A stretch of DNA of 64,000 bases from the NCBI GenBank assembly GCA_020698575.1, contig CM036244.1:26313534-26377533 (forward strand). The letters are read 5' to 3'. Numbering within the stretch: the stretch's first letter is position 1; every line of letters begins with the position of its first letter. The position numbers and the translations under genes are program-made. Positions 30,263-42,971 of the stretch are shown here, piece by piece. This stretch comes from Bostrychus sinensis. Taxonomy: Eukaryota; Chordata; Actinopteri; Gobiiformes; Eleotridae. The notes under the pieces are model-generated. The model ran no database searches. It was given only the letters and a program-made list of their open reading frames with translations, and was not told the DNA's origin.

Positions 30263-31370
30263 AAAAACTACAAGATGCAACTTACTTCAGATTTTTAAGG
30301 CTGTTTTTCACGTACTGGCCATTTTCCTTAATACATCCTATCTCATTCTGTGGTACAATCTTTTAACACAAGCCTGATAAAATACTCTTTCACCTGTGGG
30401 ACTAGACTGTAAAGTGCTTTTCCCACTTAAGTACTCATGCATGCTGATTGAGGTCCTTATGTACTTACAGAGTGACCTACAAAATCTAATGTCCTCAGGA
30501 ATTTTTTTCTATCACTTTGGGAATTAGCTGAGGTCTCTTTGCCCAAATGCTGTTGATTCACTTTCTGTGTAAATCCTTCTGAGGCCGGACGAGTGTTAGA
30601 AGTGTGCTCCAGGAAAGTCATCTACTACTTATTTATAGGGCTTTTAATTAGACTGGCTCTCTGGAGGTTCGAACCAGCAAATGATGAAATCTCTTTCCCC
30701 ACTTTTCTCGTCTTTTCTGTGGCTCACTTGTGACTGCCTGCCTGCTCAACCCCTCCCTTGGCAAACCCTGTATCTCTCCCACGCTTGGCCCCCTCCACCA
30801 CCAGATCCAGCATTCAACTTATGATGCAGTTTGTGGCTGGTATATGTTTGCCCTATATTGTCATTGCACTTGCACAGACTGAGTTGTTGTTGTTATGGAT
30901 TTAACATCAGCTGAGTGGTGAGTTTACTATCTGAAAATTACGCATTACATACACATTCTTTTGTAAAATGATTATTTCTGGGGTGGCTTGTATTGTTGTG
31001 ATTTTATCAAAAATGAATTCATGACCAGTTATTGAATTTCTCTGGCGGATTTTTTATTGTCCCTCACAAAAGAGTTACTCAGCAGGTCGGGGTTGTTTTT
31101 CCGAAGCAATTGCACAATCAGTTGCTGTGCTACTGTGGCTTATACAATGGTTGTGGCGTTGTTATGAAGTTCAATAAGTACAGATAGGTAATAGTTTTTT
31201 TTTTTTTTTCAAATAATCAAAAACACATTATGCATTATTCAATTTCTTGGTACAAAGATACATTAACACTTTACACTTCACTTTAGAGGTGAAGCAAAAA
31301 CCACATTTCTGACTTTTTGTGCTTTGTAAAATTTTTATTCCTAAATTTAAAAAAAGAACAATCCAGCAAC
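30263..31370. other. Intergenic stretch with no identified element
   Basis: AT-rich single-copy-looking sequence. I see no exon, RNA gene or bounded transposon. Confidence 0.4.
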
Positions 31371-31450
31371 AAGGGGTCACAAGTACTCGTGCCAGTACCA
31401 AGCCTGGATAAATGGAGAGGGTTGCCTCAGCAAGGGCATCAGGTGAATAA
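31371..31450. mobile_element. Short teleost retroelement fragment
   Basis: The run CTGGATAAATGGAGAGGG followed by TTGCCTCAGCAAGGGCATC resembles the 3' end shared by several fish LINE/SINE families (GGATAAATGGGAGGGTTG ... GGAAGGGCATCCGGC). Too short and diverged to classify. Confidence 0.45.
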
Positions 31451-34400
31451 CATCTTCCAAATAAATATGCAAATCATTGCACACTGAGAGGAAGATTTTG
31501 CTGTTCCTACTCCAGAAAAAAAGATACATTCACACACACACTTATGGGCATTTTTATGCATAATTAAAACCTACATGTTTAAAATCTGGAAAAAAAATCT
31601 ATCTTTCTATGCTTTTCCCCATATGCACATGAATCAGCAATAATATTGTGGTCTTTAGACAGTAAAGAGAGCTCATCAAGAACCTCCATTTGTTGGGAAT
31701 ATCTCAGTTTTGCCTAAAATGCCACTTTTTTCACATTTTCAGACTGTGATGGCACATAAAAGTTTATTAATTTCCTTGTTTTTTTCCTGAAAGCATGCTA
31801 AAAGTGTCAGCACCTAATGCATGTTCTTACTTAAATGTTATATTGGTTTTTATGATGTGATAACGGCCATTGGACAACAACCACAACTTTTTCCTCAATT
31901 AAATTATAGCAGCTTTGAACTTTGAAGTGTGTGTTGCATGACAATAGTGCACGTGTGAATGCCTGGAAACAGGAAGCCTAGTCCTAGGGCACACAAGGCT
32001 CAGACACTTTATGCACATCTCTAGAGAGGACAAGAAATGGAAATTTATGGCAAACTTAAAATTATACAGTATATTTTATTGCATTTATAATTATCGGCCT
32101 GATTATGTGTGTGTGTTTAGACAAAAGGGTGTGGAGGTGTACACAAATGAGACTTGCATGAGCTTCCAGTGTCAACATTGATGCCAGCAAAGTAGTCATT
32201 AGGTCATGCACGGGCCTGATTAAGTTACCAGTAATCTGTAGGAAGTAACAGCAGGAGCACACAAACAGATCAGTGCGTGTATTCAGACCTGCACAGGGGA
32301 CTTTCTGGTTAAATCTTTTTAATTGAGGTAGTTTTGTGTAATTGCTGACTCAGTATAAGGTTGGACTTAAATGTGCACTATTCTTCATTCATCAGGTGGG
32401 ACGTCTTTTTGTTGCAAGTAGTGGAGAGAAGTAGGACAGACCGGGAACTACCCTACAGGAGTCTAAAGGGATTTCCAAATCACGAATGGACAGGTAAAAA
32501 CAAAGTTAGAAAAATAGATCAGATTAGGGTGGAAAACTTTGCCACTACTCCTGTACTTTTCCCTTTTATTGAATAGATGGTCATTTAAGATCAGTAGTAG
32601 TTTTTCTAGCTGAATTTTATTGCATTTGTCAGATTGAAGAAATTCAGTGCTTTTTACGTTTAGTGATGTAGCATTAACAGCTAAGTAGACTTTATATGAC
32701 CTCAGCTTTATTTATGTAGGTGTTTGTGATGCTTGTCATTCTTAGGCAGAAGGAGAAAAAAAATATTCTTTGCACACATGTTCAGACACACGTCATAGAA
32801 GACAGAGATTGACCTTGATTTTCTTAATGCTATCAACCAAGAAGTCCTCCCTGATTGTTGAGTCTTCAGTCAGATAATGCAAAAAGCTTTCACTAGAGGC
32901 AGCACTTCCTTATCGTTTATTGTAATGACGTAGTAATTGCAGCTGTAAGAGCAAAACAAACTACAGTTGTTGTTACCCACAGGCCTACAGTGTCGTGCAT
33001 GCTTTGCACTGCATAACATTTTTACACATCTAATAGTCTTTGTTGACAAACCGGGTCTAAAAGAAGGTCAGAGTGTACTCACAAGGAGGTCTGTGTGGTT
33101 AAGTGTGAGAGGACATCGTGTTTATTTTCTAAACTACAAGAGGATGTGGTTAGCCACAAGCACCGCAAGCAGTGTACTGACTGCGGGAAGCTACCGTTCA
33201 TCCACACGTACAACAGATGCTTTATCTGCTGCAGGGGGAGATACAACAACACAATACTCAGTAGTACAGGGAGGTTTTTTTTTATATTTTCATTAGCTGA
33301 AGGAACTTTTCACACTTTACAGACAACTATTATTGTGGGTGGTGTATGTGTAGACAGTAGCCCAGTGATTGGAGTGAAATTTTCATTATAGTAGGAAGGC
33401 TACTGTAATATAAAAGCCATGCTATAACACAAGTAATGTAGCCTAATTGTTTATACAGGCTGAATAGCATATTTAATAATCTAAGCTAAATCTATAGGCC
33501 TACTTAGTGCAAAAATGGATCTTCAACCTATAAATAAACAGTAATGATTATCTAGTCCAACATTCACTTTTTTTTTCATAAACTGGGTAGACATGATCTC
33601 TATTTCATGCAAATATCCAACTGTCCCCTTAAGAGTCTATGGCCTAAGTAACCTAATAACCCTTTTGTGGCGTAAACAAACTCAAATTTTAGTGCAAAAA
33701 AGTAAAAGACACGTGGCTACTTCATTGAAAGAATGAAATTCCCACGGTATTTCTGTTGACATCATATAGCCTATGCAAGACGATAGCAAACGTCATCTCC
33801 ATTAAAATGACATAAACAGTTCGTTGAGCTCGTAAATGAGTTGAGACTGCAGAAGGAGGCGGAGGCTGCAGTTCACTGGGTTCACTCTGATCAACAACAT
33901 AGGTACTACTAGTATCATATTTGGACAAAAATGTATCAACCTAATGGCAGCCTGCTGTTTTTTCGTTTGGTTATATGTTATGTTTATATGTGAACTCAAG
34001 TTTAACAAGTTAAAAGTAATTCAGGTTAGCTAAGATAGCAAAGGTACACTGGCTTTAGCAATAAGCTCCCGACCTAGCTTTCGAACAAAAAAAGGCTACA
34101 TTTTCTTAATTTATTATGAATGTTGTTAATACAAAATATGTTGACATTTATTACTTAGAGCGTTTCGGTCCATTATATAAATGTGTTTTTCTGAAGTAAA
34201 CAATACTTGGTCGGGTGAAATGTTTTGCTAAAATATTCGCGGTTGTGACGCACAAATGTAACGTTAGCCTGTGTTTTAATACGCCACACCTGCCTTTAAC
34301 ATTTAGCATTTTCTCATTAGGGCTATAATTTTACATTTTTTATTTTAATCTACCAGTCACTTATTCATTATTAAATTAAGCAGTTTTATGCCTTTGTCTG

Positions 34401-35444
34401 ACCTATTTCAGTGATCTCTTTCTTCCTCACTCTCAGTGCAAGTCTAAAACACGCACATTCTTCACCCCTGTTATCTATTTTATCATCACCTTTTCTTTTG
34501 CTCAGGCTCTGGCTGCAGACAGTGGGGTTTGCCTTACTTATTCTTTTCTGTATTGACTCAGATGGTGAATAATTATATTGTAGTATTATTGTATTCAATT
34601 AAAGAAACTAAAATAAAATTAGTTTTGCTTAATGAGTTTAATGAAGCTGAGTTTGACCAACAGATTTTTTTTTTTTTTTTTTAATATGTTTGTGATTAAA
34701 TAATGGAATTTGTTGCCGATCTACAGCTCTACAAGTATCACTTTTTGTTCTTTCCCATCGTTTTTTCCAATCAATGGCCTGTATTATGAAACTACTATGG
34801 AGTTTTTATGATAAACGCAGTGACTCAAGAAGTTGTGTAATCACTTCTCGGTAACCACACAATTGCCCGTGGCTGGTACTGCACTTCCCAGGATTCTGTC
34901 AGAAGACACAGAAGCTGGACCCGATGTGTTTGTTTAGCCAGGTTTCCTGGGAAATGAAGTTTTTACTGAAATATATCCCCTTCCAACCCAACTCCACAAA
35001 CCTCTCCACCTCTCCATCCCCTTTCCTTTTTCCCATAATCTACACGCGCCATGCTTCCTCCTGAAAACAACCTGCCTGACTCAAGGGAGGAGGTGTGACT
35101 GGGCCGATAGATGGAGTGATAATGATGAACACTGAGAAAAAAAAATTCTGAGCATGATTTTTAACTAGTTGTGCGAGAGCTGGCTGCTCCCAAAAAGAAT
35201 AATGGCACTGTTCTCATGTCAGTGAACACTCCTACCCTACGGCTCTCTACTCCAAACTCAACAACAGCCTGCTCTACAGAATCTCTCACTCTCTCAGCCT
35301 TTAAAGCACCCTGTTTTTTACACTTCTTGTACCCTCTCGTCTCTGTGGCCCTCCCTCCACTCCCCCTCCTCTGCTTGTTTTGCTCACACTCTGTGCATGT
35401 GTCTCTGCCATGTGGTTGACCGTCCCTCTCTCTGGCCTCTGCAG
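31451..35444. other. Intergenic stretch left of the vmp1 remains
   Basis: No intact gene. It holds a possible spliced non-coding or degenerate exon at 32396-32493, a short cysteine-rich open frame around 33047-33240, and homopolymer runs near 31195 and 34664. The N-terminal vmp1 exons should lie here if they survive, but only a weak candidate was found. Confidence 0.4.
32396..32493 (+). pseudogene. Weak candidate for an early vmp1 exon remnant
   Basis: A block bounded by ATCAG and GTAAAAAC ends in the reading HEWTG, which could correspond to the KEWT segment that precedes the first membrane helix of VMP1; ACCCTACAGG upstream could correspond to the codons for TLQ. The similarity is short and the rest does not align, so this may be chance. 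The order and strand fit the remnants downstream. Confidence 0.25.
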
Positions 35445-35552
35445 TATGTTCAGTAGTTGGAGAAGAAGACGCTGTGGTGCTGCTGGCTTGGCTTTGGCAT
35501 CCTCTCCTTGGTGGGTCCTGGCACTGGCTTGGACACCTTTCTCCTCTGCCTG
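35445..35552 (+). pseudogene. vmp1: vmp1 remnant exon (YVQ to LLCL segment)
   Basis: After CTCTGCAG the frame reads YVQ, a TAG stop, then LEKKTLWCCWLGFGILSL and VGPGTGLDTFLLCL before GTAAGACT. This aligns along its whole length with the VMP1 segment containing [20 protein letters not shown]. It is 108 nt long, about one codon shorter than expected, so the frame itself is kept apart from the stop. An overlapping frame starting MFSSWRRRR is a by-product. Confidence 0.85.
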
Positions 35553-38500
35553 GTAAGACTTAACATACAGACATTTTTACTTCAGAGTTACTCACCTGCC
35601 TGTGCATGTTTATGACAAAGCTCAAACTCAAACAATGTGGGCAATGGTGGTGTAGTGACGCAGGTCTCAAAAGCCTGTGTTGATGCTGTTGTCATGTTGT
35701 TTCTAAGGCAGTGGAAAGCCCATTAATCAAGCTTTAGAGGATTCTCGTTCTTTTTCACATACATGTACCATGTGTGATTATGTTGGTGAGTTTGTGCGTG
35801 TTTGCATTTTCATAAAGGGGCGGAGATCCACAGGCACTGTGGTAGCTGCACTATTTTGACAGGCAGTCCAGGAACAATCGCACTTGCTGACCCCTCTCAA
35901 TGAGTGCACAAGAGGATAAAACACTCTCCCTCCCCCCTCCAATTTCTTTCTCTTTAACTCCCCACTGTGCCACTAACTAAATTCATAACATGCCCTCCCT
36001 CGTTCGTATTTATGTGCATTACCTACACCTGCTCTTCTTTATTCAGTCTCATCTTTGACTCTTGTGTCTCCGGTCAGTTTTGACTGTGGGGAGCTGCTGT
36101 TATAAAGTTAGGATCAGCTCAGCCTCCCAAAACATCTGCTTGCTTTCTCTGCCCTGTCTTCATCTGTCATTCAGGAGACCCACTGGGTAAAAGGCACACA
36201 GAACTGCCAGGGGTGGCAGTGCATGGCCTCCATTTTGCTGCCTAAACAGCCAGATCTGTTGTCCCCAAATGATGTAACGTGCTAAGTTTTGATTTAGTTT
36301 CTGCGTAGTGGACAGTGTTTTGGAAATAAGAATTGATGTAGGATGTCTCCATCTAGTGGACATGGTTGAACATGCAGGTAGTGGTGTCATTGAGTTCAAG
36401 ACAGAACTCAGTGCTCTTTGCTGGTACTGCAGTTGTGCATTTGTGCCTGGATTTCCTGCATTTTTTAGAATAAACAATTTTTATAGTTTAGTTTTAGTAA
36501 TTGTTCATGTTTTCTTACCACCACTAATTACATTGACTTGATTAATTATTTATATTTTAAAACATGCACAATATAGGCTGATCTGATTATGTAAGCATGC
36601 AGTATGTGTCTGTAAACTGTTAAATTCACCCACACATTAAACATGGGTATAATTATACATGTTGTAGGAGGGCTTTAAGGAGTTGAAGAATCTATTGTGG
36701 CTCCCAAATGTTTTGTAAATTTCTATATATTTTGATTTGGAAAAAACAAAATGATCTTCTAACATGGATTGAGAACATAGCAGAGAGCCAGCATAAATGT
36801 CATTTTTGGAGGAAACTGGGACTGGGTCAGTTATTTATATTTGCTGCAGGTTCAGAGCACTTGCTAAGATTTCCCCTAGCACTTGCAGCTTGACCTTTCT
36901 AGAGCTTTTTGTTGTCTATTATATGATACAATTGAGGGCAGAAATAGCTCTCAGAAATATAGTAACTGTACTTTTTTTCTATTTCATGTCTTAACATAAT
37001 TCTATTTTCTGCACTTTTTGCATCAAAGTATCTCACTAAGACGCATGCAGAAGCAGAACATTACAAATTTATCTGAAATTTATTGAATGGCTTTGTGCGC
37101 AGACACACAATTCTGTTACCTGTTGTAATTTTTGGCAAACAAGAAGCCTTTTTGATGAACAATAATGCATCTGCTATGTATTATTTATTGTATTACACAT
37201 GATCAACATATTAAATTTTATTGTCTTAGGAAATCATAAATAATGTCCAGGGTTAAAGGACTTTCCAAGAACAGTCAGTAGATGGAGCCAGTGACCTATA
37301 TTGAGCTTACTTTTAATTTTAAAGCCATAATGATAACATTTTTAGATAAACCTCTAATAATAATAATAATAATAAAATCTTCTTTTAATAATTATTTGTT
37401 TTTAAGATGTCTGAGCTCTTTTTTGGTGGGATGTTTTGAGTTCACCAATTTCGTAGGGCTAAAGATTAAAGATCAAGATTTTATTGAAAGAGTATCCCAA
37501 GGTGGAGTGATACAGCAAATATACATAACTGATCCAATAATCTTATTTTTAAATAAAATAACTGTATACTCTGTCAGAAGGTAGAAATAGCCAGTGACAT
37601 TACTGCAGAGTCACCAGCAGAGGGAGTGACAGAGCTAGTAAAGTCATGTCCAGGCCAGTCAATGAAAGCAGAAGTGTCAGCTCCTTGTTTTCTGTGTTTG
37701 CATCCCACTGAGACGGCAGGATATCATTGTTCAAGGACAGAAAGCATTATAGAAGGAAGATGAGGCAAAATCACACATGCTGGCACAACTTCTAGTGTAT
37801 TTTCTCCAGCTGCTCTCAGGGAGGAGGTGGTGGTTGATTACCTACAATACAGACCATGAAAACAATGAAATCATGCAGGCACACTACACAGATCTTATTT
37901 CGGCTGAGCTGGTGGAGACGAGCAACAGTGCACGCACACCACACCTGTAGTGCACCTGTGAGTTTTTAATGACCACAATGATTATGTTTGGAACCACCTC
38001 TCTTTGGCACATAGTGTTTTAAGCATTTGTTTTTAGTGACAACTCGCACTGTCACTGTTTTACACAAATCCTCTTATAACTAAGTGGAGGTTTGCTATGA
38101 GAGTAACTCTCCAAAGCTCGGGAATGCAGTAAATATTTGAGAAAAGAGCTCATCTGAGTCACCCACCATTAAATTACTTTGAGTAATGAGTGTTGCCATT
38201 AAGTCATTATGGGCAGCATGAAAATTGTTGTGCCCAAAGTTAAATAAACAGCAACAAAGAATTAAAGTCATCATCATTGAAGTAGTGCATGTTGCTGTTT
38301 ACATAACAGAAACCATGCAGGGCACTTTTTTCCAACTTGTCTTTGAGCGGGTTTATCAGCAGGAGGTGTACTTGTCGCATCTTTGTGTGCAATGGAAGTG
38401 TTATGGATAAGAAGATGATGAAAGCATGTTTTATTAAATGATGATGACAAGTCATTGTTTTAAATAAAGGAACAGTTTTCACTACTTCAGTTTTAATCTA

Positions 38501-39039
38501 TTTTCTTTGTGCGTTGTTAAATGTAAGCTAGCTTTGTGTAAAATACAGTATGTCAAATTTCCCGGTAACTCCCTGAAATGAACTTTTGAATGATGCTGCA
38601 GTTATGAGTTTGAATGTAAGCCAACACTTGTTCTGTTGTGAGTGTGATTTCTACACACTGTCCTTGCACTGTCGTCAGCATCTCATACACACTGCTGCCC
38701 AAGGCTTAAGACATTGCACTCAAAGGGTTTTAAGAGTCCGCCTCCACACTCCAGTCTGACGGAGCATGTGGGTGACAAAGAAATGCCCAGTGTATATTCA
38801 GCTCCTCACTTACCTGACCATTGTTTAGAGTGTGTAGTCACATGAGCAAACAACAATCGTGTCAACAAAAATGAAACCCAGTCACTTTTGTTTAAGTTGT
38901 GACTCATTCTTTGCTTTGTTTGACCTGGAGTAAATATTCCACTACTTTAACGTCAATTATCTTTGCATTTTCTTGTCCAGAGGCCTACATTTTGACTCAG
39001 AGCTGATATGCCAGCATTGTTTGTGGATGGCTGTACATA

Positions 39040-39059
39040 GTTAAGAATTAATTCTTAAC
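39040..39059. repeat. Perfect 20-bp palindrome
   Basis: GTTAAGAATTAATTCTTAAC equals its own reverse complement. No surrounding element explains it. Confidence 0.85.
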
Positions 39060-40468
39060 AAAATGTGAGTCAGTATAGGATGTGATACTAACGTGAGATT
39101 TGATACCTAGCATGCCTTTTACCTGGAACATGAGTGACACATCAGGATCAAATTCAGCAGCTCTTTGAAAAGCTGAAAATCTACTCTTTGACTCACCATT
39201 GGCTGGCAGTAACGGATCTCTTGCTTTAACTGCAACACCTCTTAAATCCAATTTGAAGGCATTCATTTTTAACTACATCTAGATAGTGTGTCAGAACATT
39301 ATCGCTTGGATTTGATCCTCCTACTACTGAATAGGCAGTATTACTTACATACTATAAAGATACATTTGTGGTAAATTTTACACATTTCTGTTACATTACA
39401 GATTCATTTCTGGCAAAAGAATCTGGTATAACGAATAATATTGTATATCACAAAAGGATTTTTTTCTTCCATCCATAGAGCAAAAAAAAAAAAAAACAGA
39501 TCTTATGATTTACTCATTTTTACCAAACTTGACATGTAGGAGCTTTATTTGTATGCACTTTCTTGGGGTTGGGCAGATGTCATCCGTTTGTCTGATGAAG
39601 GTCCCAGAGTCATGGTAAAGATACACAGGAGCCATTACTGAGGGAAATGCCCTGGCCTCACAGATAACTGCAGGATGTATAATTTAGGCCAAACTGGGCT
39701 TAGCGTGTAGCCAGTCTGAACTAGCAGCTCTGCCAGAACAAGCCAAATTTAACCAGAACAAACCACGTTCAGTTAAGTATAAATAGCAGTCTTTTTGTAA
39801 AATTTGCCATTCCTTTCACCATGTTTGCTGAAGCGTAAATGGCAAAAGAGAAAATGGAGAAAAAATAGGCAATTGTTATTTTAGTTCAATTATGTTGCAT
39901 ATTTCTGTTTTACATTAGAATATTACATTATCTTATTTAATTGTTTGTTTTTGTTCACTGCATACTTATACGATTAACACATTATTGTAAATGTAAAATG
40001 CTGTTTTGATTTCTGCAGTCATATTTGAAAATGTACTCTTATGTATCTATAACTATTTTTTTTTATGCAAACACACTTTACACATGAAGATAAAAATGCT
40101 TTAAAAACACATATAAAAACAAATTGTAAATTACTGCAACACTGGCATTGGAAAACAATACAGAATTTATTTTAAAAAAATGTCTCCACAAGTCCCCTAT
40201 TCAACAGCAATGCATTTTGGTTTATACATCTCTGCGTGTGGTGGGGGGTCATAGTGAAACCACATGGATAATTTATTGGGACCTCTCACTGTCATCATGT
40301 GCGACCACACACTTCCTCATCCTCACATCCTCACTGCCTGCGCTCCATCCAGGACTTATCCCAACATCCCCAGTGCTTGCTCAGAGCTCTGCACCTTCTT
40401 GAGTTTTAAACCATCTCAATCACTAATATTTACACCCTGTATTATTTGCATGACCGAACTAGATTGAA

Positions 40469-40472
<4 letters not shown>

Positions 40473-40505
<33 letters not shown>
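40473..40505. repeat. A33 homopolymer run
   Basis: Thirty-three adenines follow AGATTGAATTGT. It may be the poly-A tail of an old retroinsertion on the + strand, but no target duplication is visible. Confidence 0.85.
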
Positions 40506-40507
<2 letters not shown>

Positions 40508-42771
40508 GAACTGCTTTAGTATTATTGAAATCTCGATCAGTTAGCCTCTAATGTTGAAAATATTTTTTTTTGTAATATGGTTTCATTGATATTCAAATGA
40601 AACATGTAAACTGGTATTTTTTATTTTAAAAAATGCATTAAGAAGCTTTTTTTTCCTATTAATCTTTGATTGCATATTTTAAAGTTTCAGTTGCTGTTAC
40701 AATCTGATAATTTCCTTACTGTCATTCTGAGGTAAATCCTAACTGTAGATACAGTTGAGAATGCAAAACCCCCTTTTTCTGAGGCTTTTTTTCAGTTTAG
40801 TCATCCCACCCACACTGTTTCTGCTGAGCTACAGTGTGTGTTTCCATTGAACAAATGCAAATGCACTTTCCAGTGCCATAGTCATGTATGTCATGAAACA
40901 ACGTACTAATTTGTAAAATTATAAACATTCTCTTATACAGTATAGTGCTAATTTTTACCAATATTCATTGGGAGCTTGTATTTGCTAGTGAATTTTATAT
41001 GTTTATTCTACAAATATTTAGTTGGAGCTACATTTAAAACATAAGCCTCAATGCTACAACTGGAATTGTTTAGTTCTTTGTTTAACAGATTAGGTTACAT
41101 AATTGTTCTATAATTTAAATTCTGACCCTGAAAATGTAATATAAAATGCAATAATTCTTTATGTACAAATGTCTTATTTTAGTTGGGACCAAAATGTGTT
41201 GTTTTGCTGCAGTGGTAAAGAGGTAAACACAAAAACATATATTTTTGTAGGACATCCCAACTCACCATATCTTCTCCGAGGCTGTGCGGATGGTTTGTAC
41301 CCAGGAGAGGGGATCCCACTCAATTTGGAGGCCAGGCATTGGTTTCCGCAGGTCACCACAGGAATGTCAGCAATGCTGCTTTCATTGTGGATCCCATCGA
41401 GTCAAAGAGTGTGTGCTCTGTCAGTTTGGGCTCTATTTTAGTAGTCCCAGGCATCGTAAAGATTAGATAGATGTTAAGCAGTACACAGTAAAAAAGTTAT
41501 TTTAGCACACGCACAAAAATAGCCTCTGCCTCTACCTCTCTTAGCTGTAGCTAGCGTAATTGCTCTTTTAGATGTAGCTGGCATAATGACTTACATACTT
41601 AGAAAACGTGTATTCATGGTGTTTAGTTGTGTGAGCTACAGGTACATAGCATTACCTGGATGTGTGTTGCTGAGTCACCATGACACTGACATGACTAGAC
41701 CATTTAACGAAAGTAAGAACGGTGACACAGCATTAGCTTCAGGGAGAAAGAAACTAGATGTACTTTCAGTGTGTTTAGTAAACACAAAGGGTGTCACACA
41801 ATTCCAAATCCCAAATCCCCATTTCAGGTAATTTTTTGATTCGCAGTTATCATTTCTTTCTGTACAGTTGACTACATGTTAGACCTTAAAAAGTTTAGTC
41901 TATGTCTTTGTCCCAAAAGCTTGTTAACATAACTCAGAATAGGTCACCATTGTCCACCCGAGTAAATCTTTTGACATCAGGACCCAGTCAATGTTAGGAA
42001 AATGTCACATACAGTTCTTATGTTTTGTACTTTTAATGAAAATCATGTAATGTTTTTTATTGTTGTCATAACCAACAAATGTGTGTATAGCTGGAGTGTG
42101 CCATTACAATGAACCCTGATGTTTCTTCCTGTTGCCGCACGTGCTGCCCTACCGTCTTGTGTCCCATCATGTCCTTTCTTGTCCCAGTTCCAGAAGTTGC
42201 AGCCCCACCCTAAAAATGCCAGATCATTTGTACTTGTTGCTACTGTATTGTGTAAAGCCAACTGCCCTGGTGCGTCACTGGGAGCACCCTTCCTACACGT
42301 ACATACGCATGAGTGTAAACACACCAAACAGAGCAAGTACACAAGGACCGATTATTGGCTCTGCTTGTTTTTAGAGGTCATCCTTCTAAACACCAGGTCC
42401 AATTGAGTGGTCTATTATATTTATTTAAGATCCACTGAGAAGGAAGTCTAGTTCTTAAACCTTAGTGTACGTTCATACTGCCACATATACTGTTGAGAAT
42501 CCATAGTTTTGTTCTTTGACTTGCCGGGGTCTGTGGAGTTCATTTCTCTTTACATGGTTCCACATTTATTCTACAAAAGTAACTGAAGAGTACCTGAAGA
42601 CTAGATATTGCTAAAAAGTCCAAATTCGACTCAGTTACTTCTTTATAGTAATAATGAGGGATCTTCCCATGACTCAAAACCTTCCAACAGGTACATTACC
42701 TTCTGTGTGTTTTTAACGACTTTCTCTTCCTCCTCATCTTAATATATCTGTTTGTTTTTATGCTTTCTCAG

Positions 42772-42971
42772 GCACTACACGTTGCATCAGTGACTTTAGC
42801 AGCATATCAGTGTGGCTCAGTGGATTTCCCCAGCAGGAGGCACCAGTATCAAACATTGAGGCTGAGTGGGTGAAGAGGAGGATGACAATGTCGGGTCACT
42901 CTGGAGCCCTTCAGGGGACCACATCTCTTTGGACCAGCGTTTCTAAAGTCCGTATGGGGTCTTGTACATGG
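42772..42971 (+). pseudogene. vmp1: vmp1 remnant exon (HIASVT to KVR..W segment)
   Basis: After TTTCTCAG the first frame reads [20 protein letters not shown], matching VMP1 [20 protein letters not shown]. The match then continues in another frame as GTTSLWTSVSKVRMGSCTW, matching EGTISLWSIISKVRIEACMW, up to the donor GTGAGTGC. The block is 200 nt against about 168 expected, so it has gained about 32 bases net between the two halves, and the original frame meets a stop. This is the clearest single piece of evidence for the gene's identity. Confidence 0.88.

Larger units (their letters stand above)
35553..42771. other. Large intron-equivalent of the vmp1 remnant
   Basis: More than 7 kb with no gene. 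It contains an ATA microsatellite at 37353-37373, a 20-bp perfect palindrome at 39040-39059, an A33 run at 40473-40505 that may end an old retrosequence, and otherwise AT-rich sequence in which I see nothing. Confidence 0.45.

Noticed and set aside
35449..35556. A new short protein starting MFSSWRRRRCGAAGLALAS, looking like a signal peptide
   Set aside because: The neighbouring frame of the same block matches VMP1 along its whole length, so this frame is an out-of-frame by-product.
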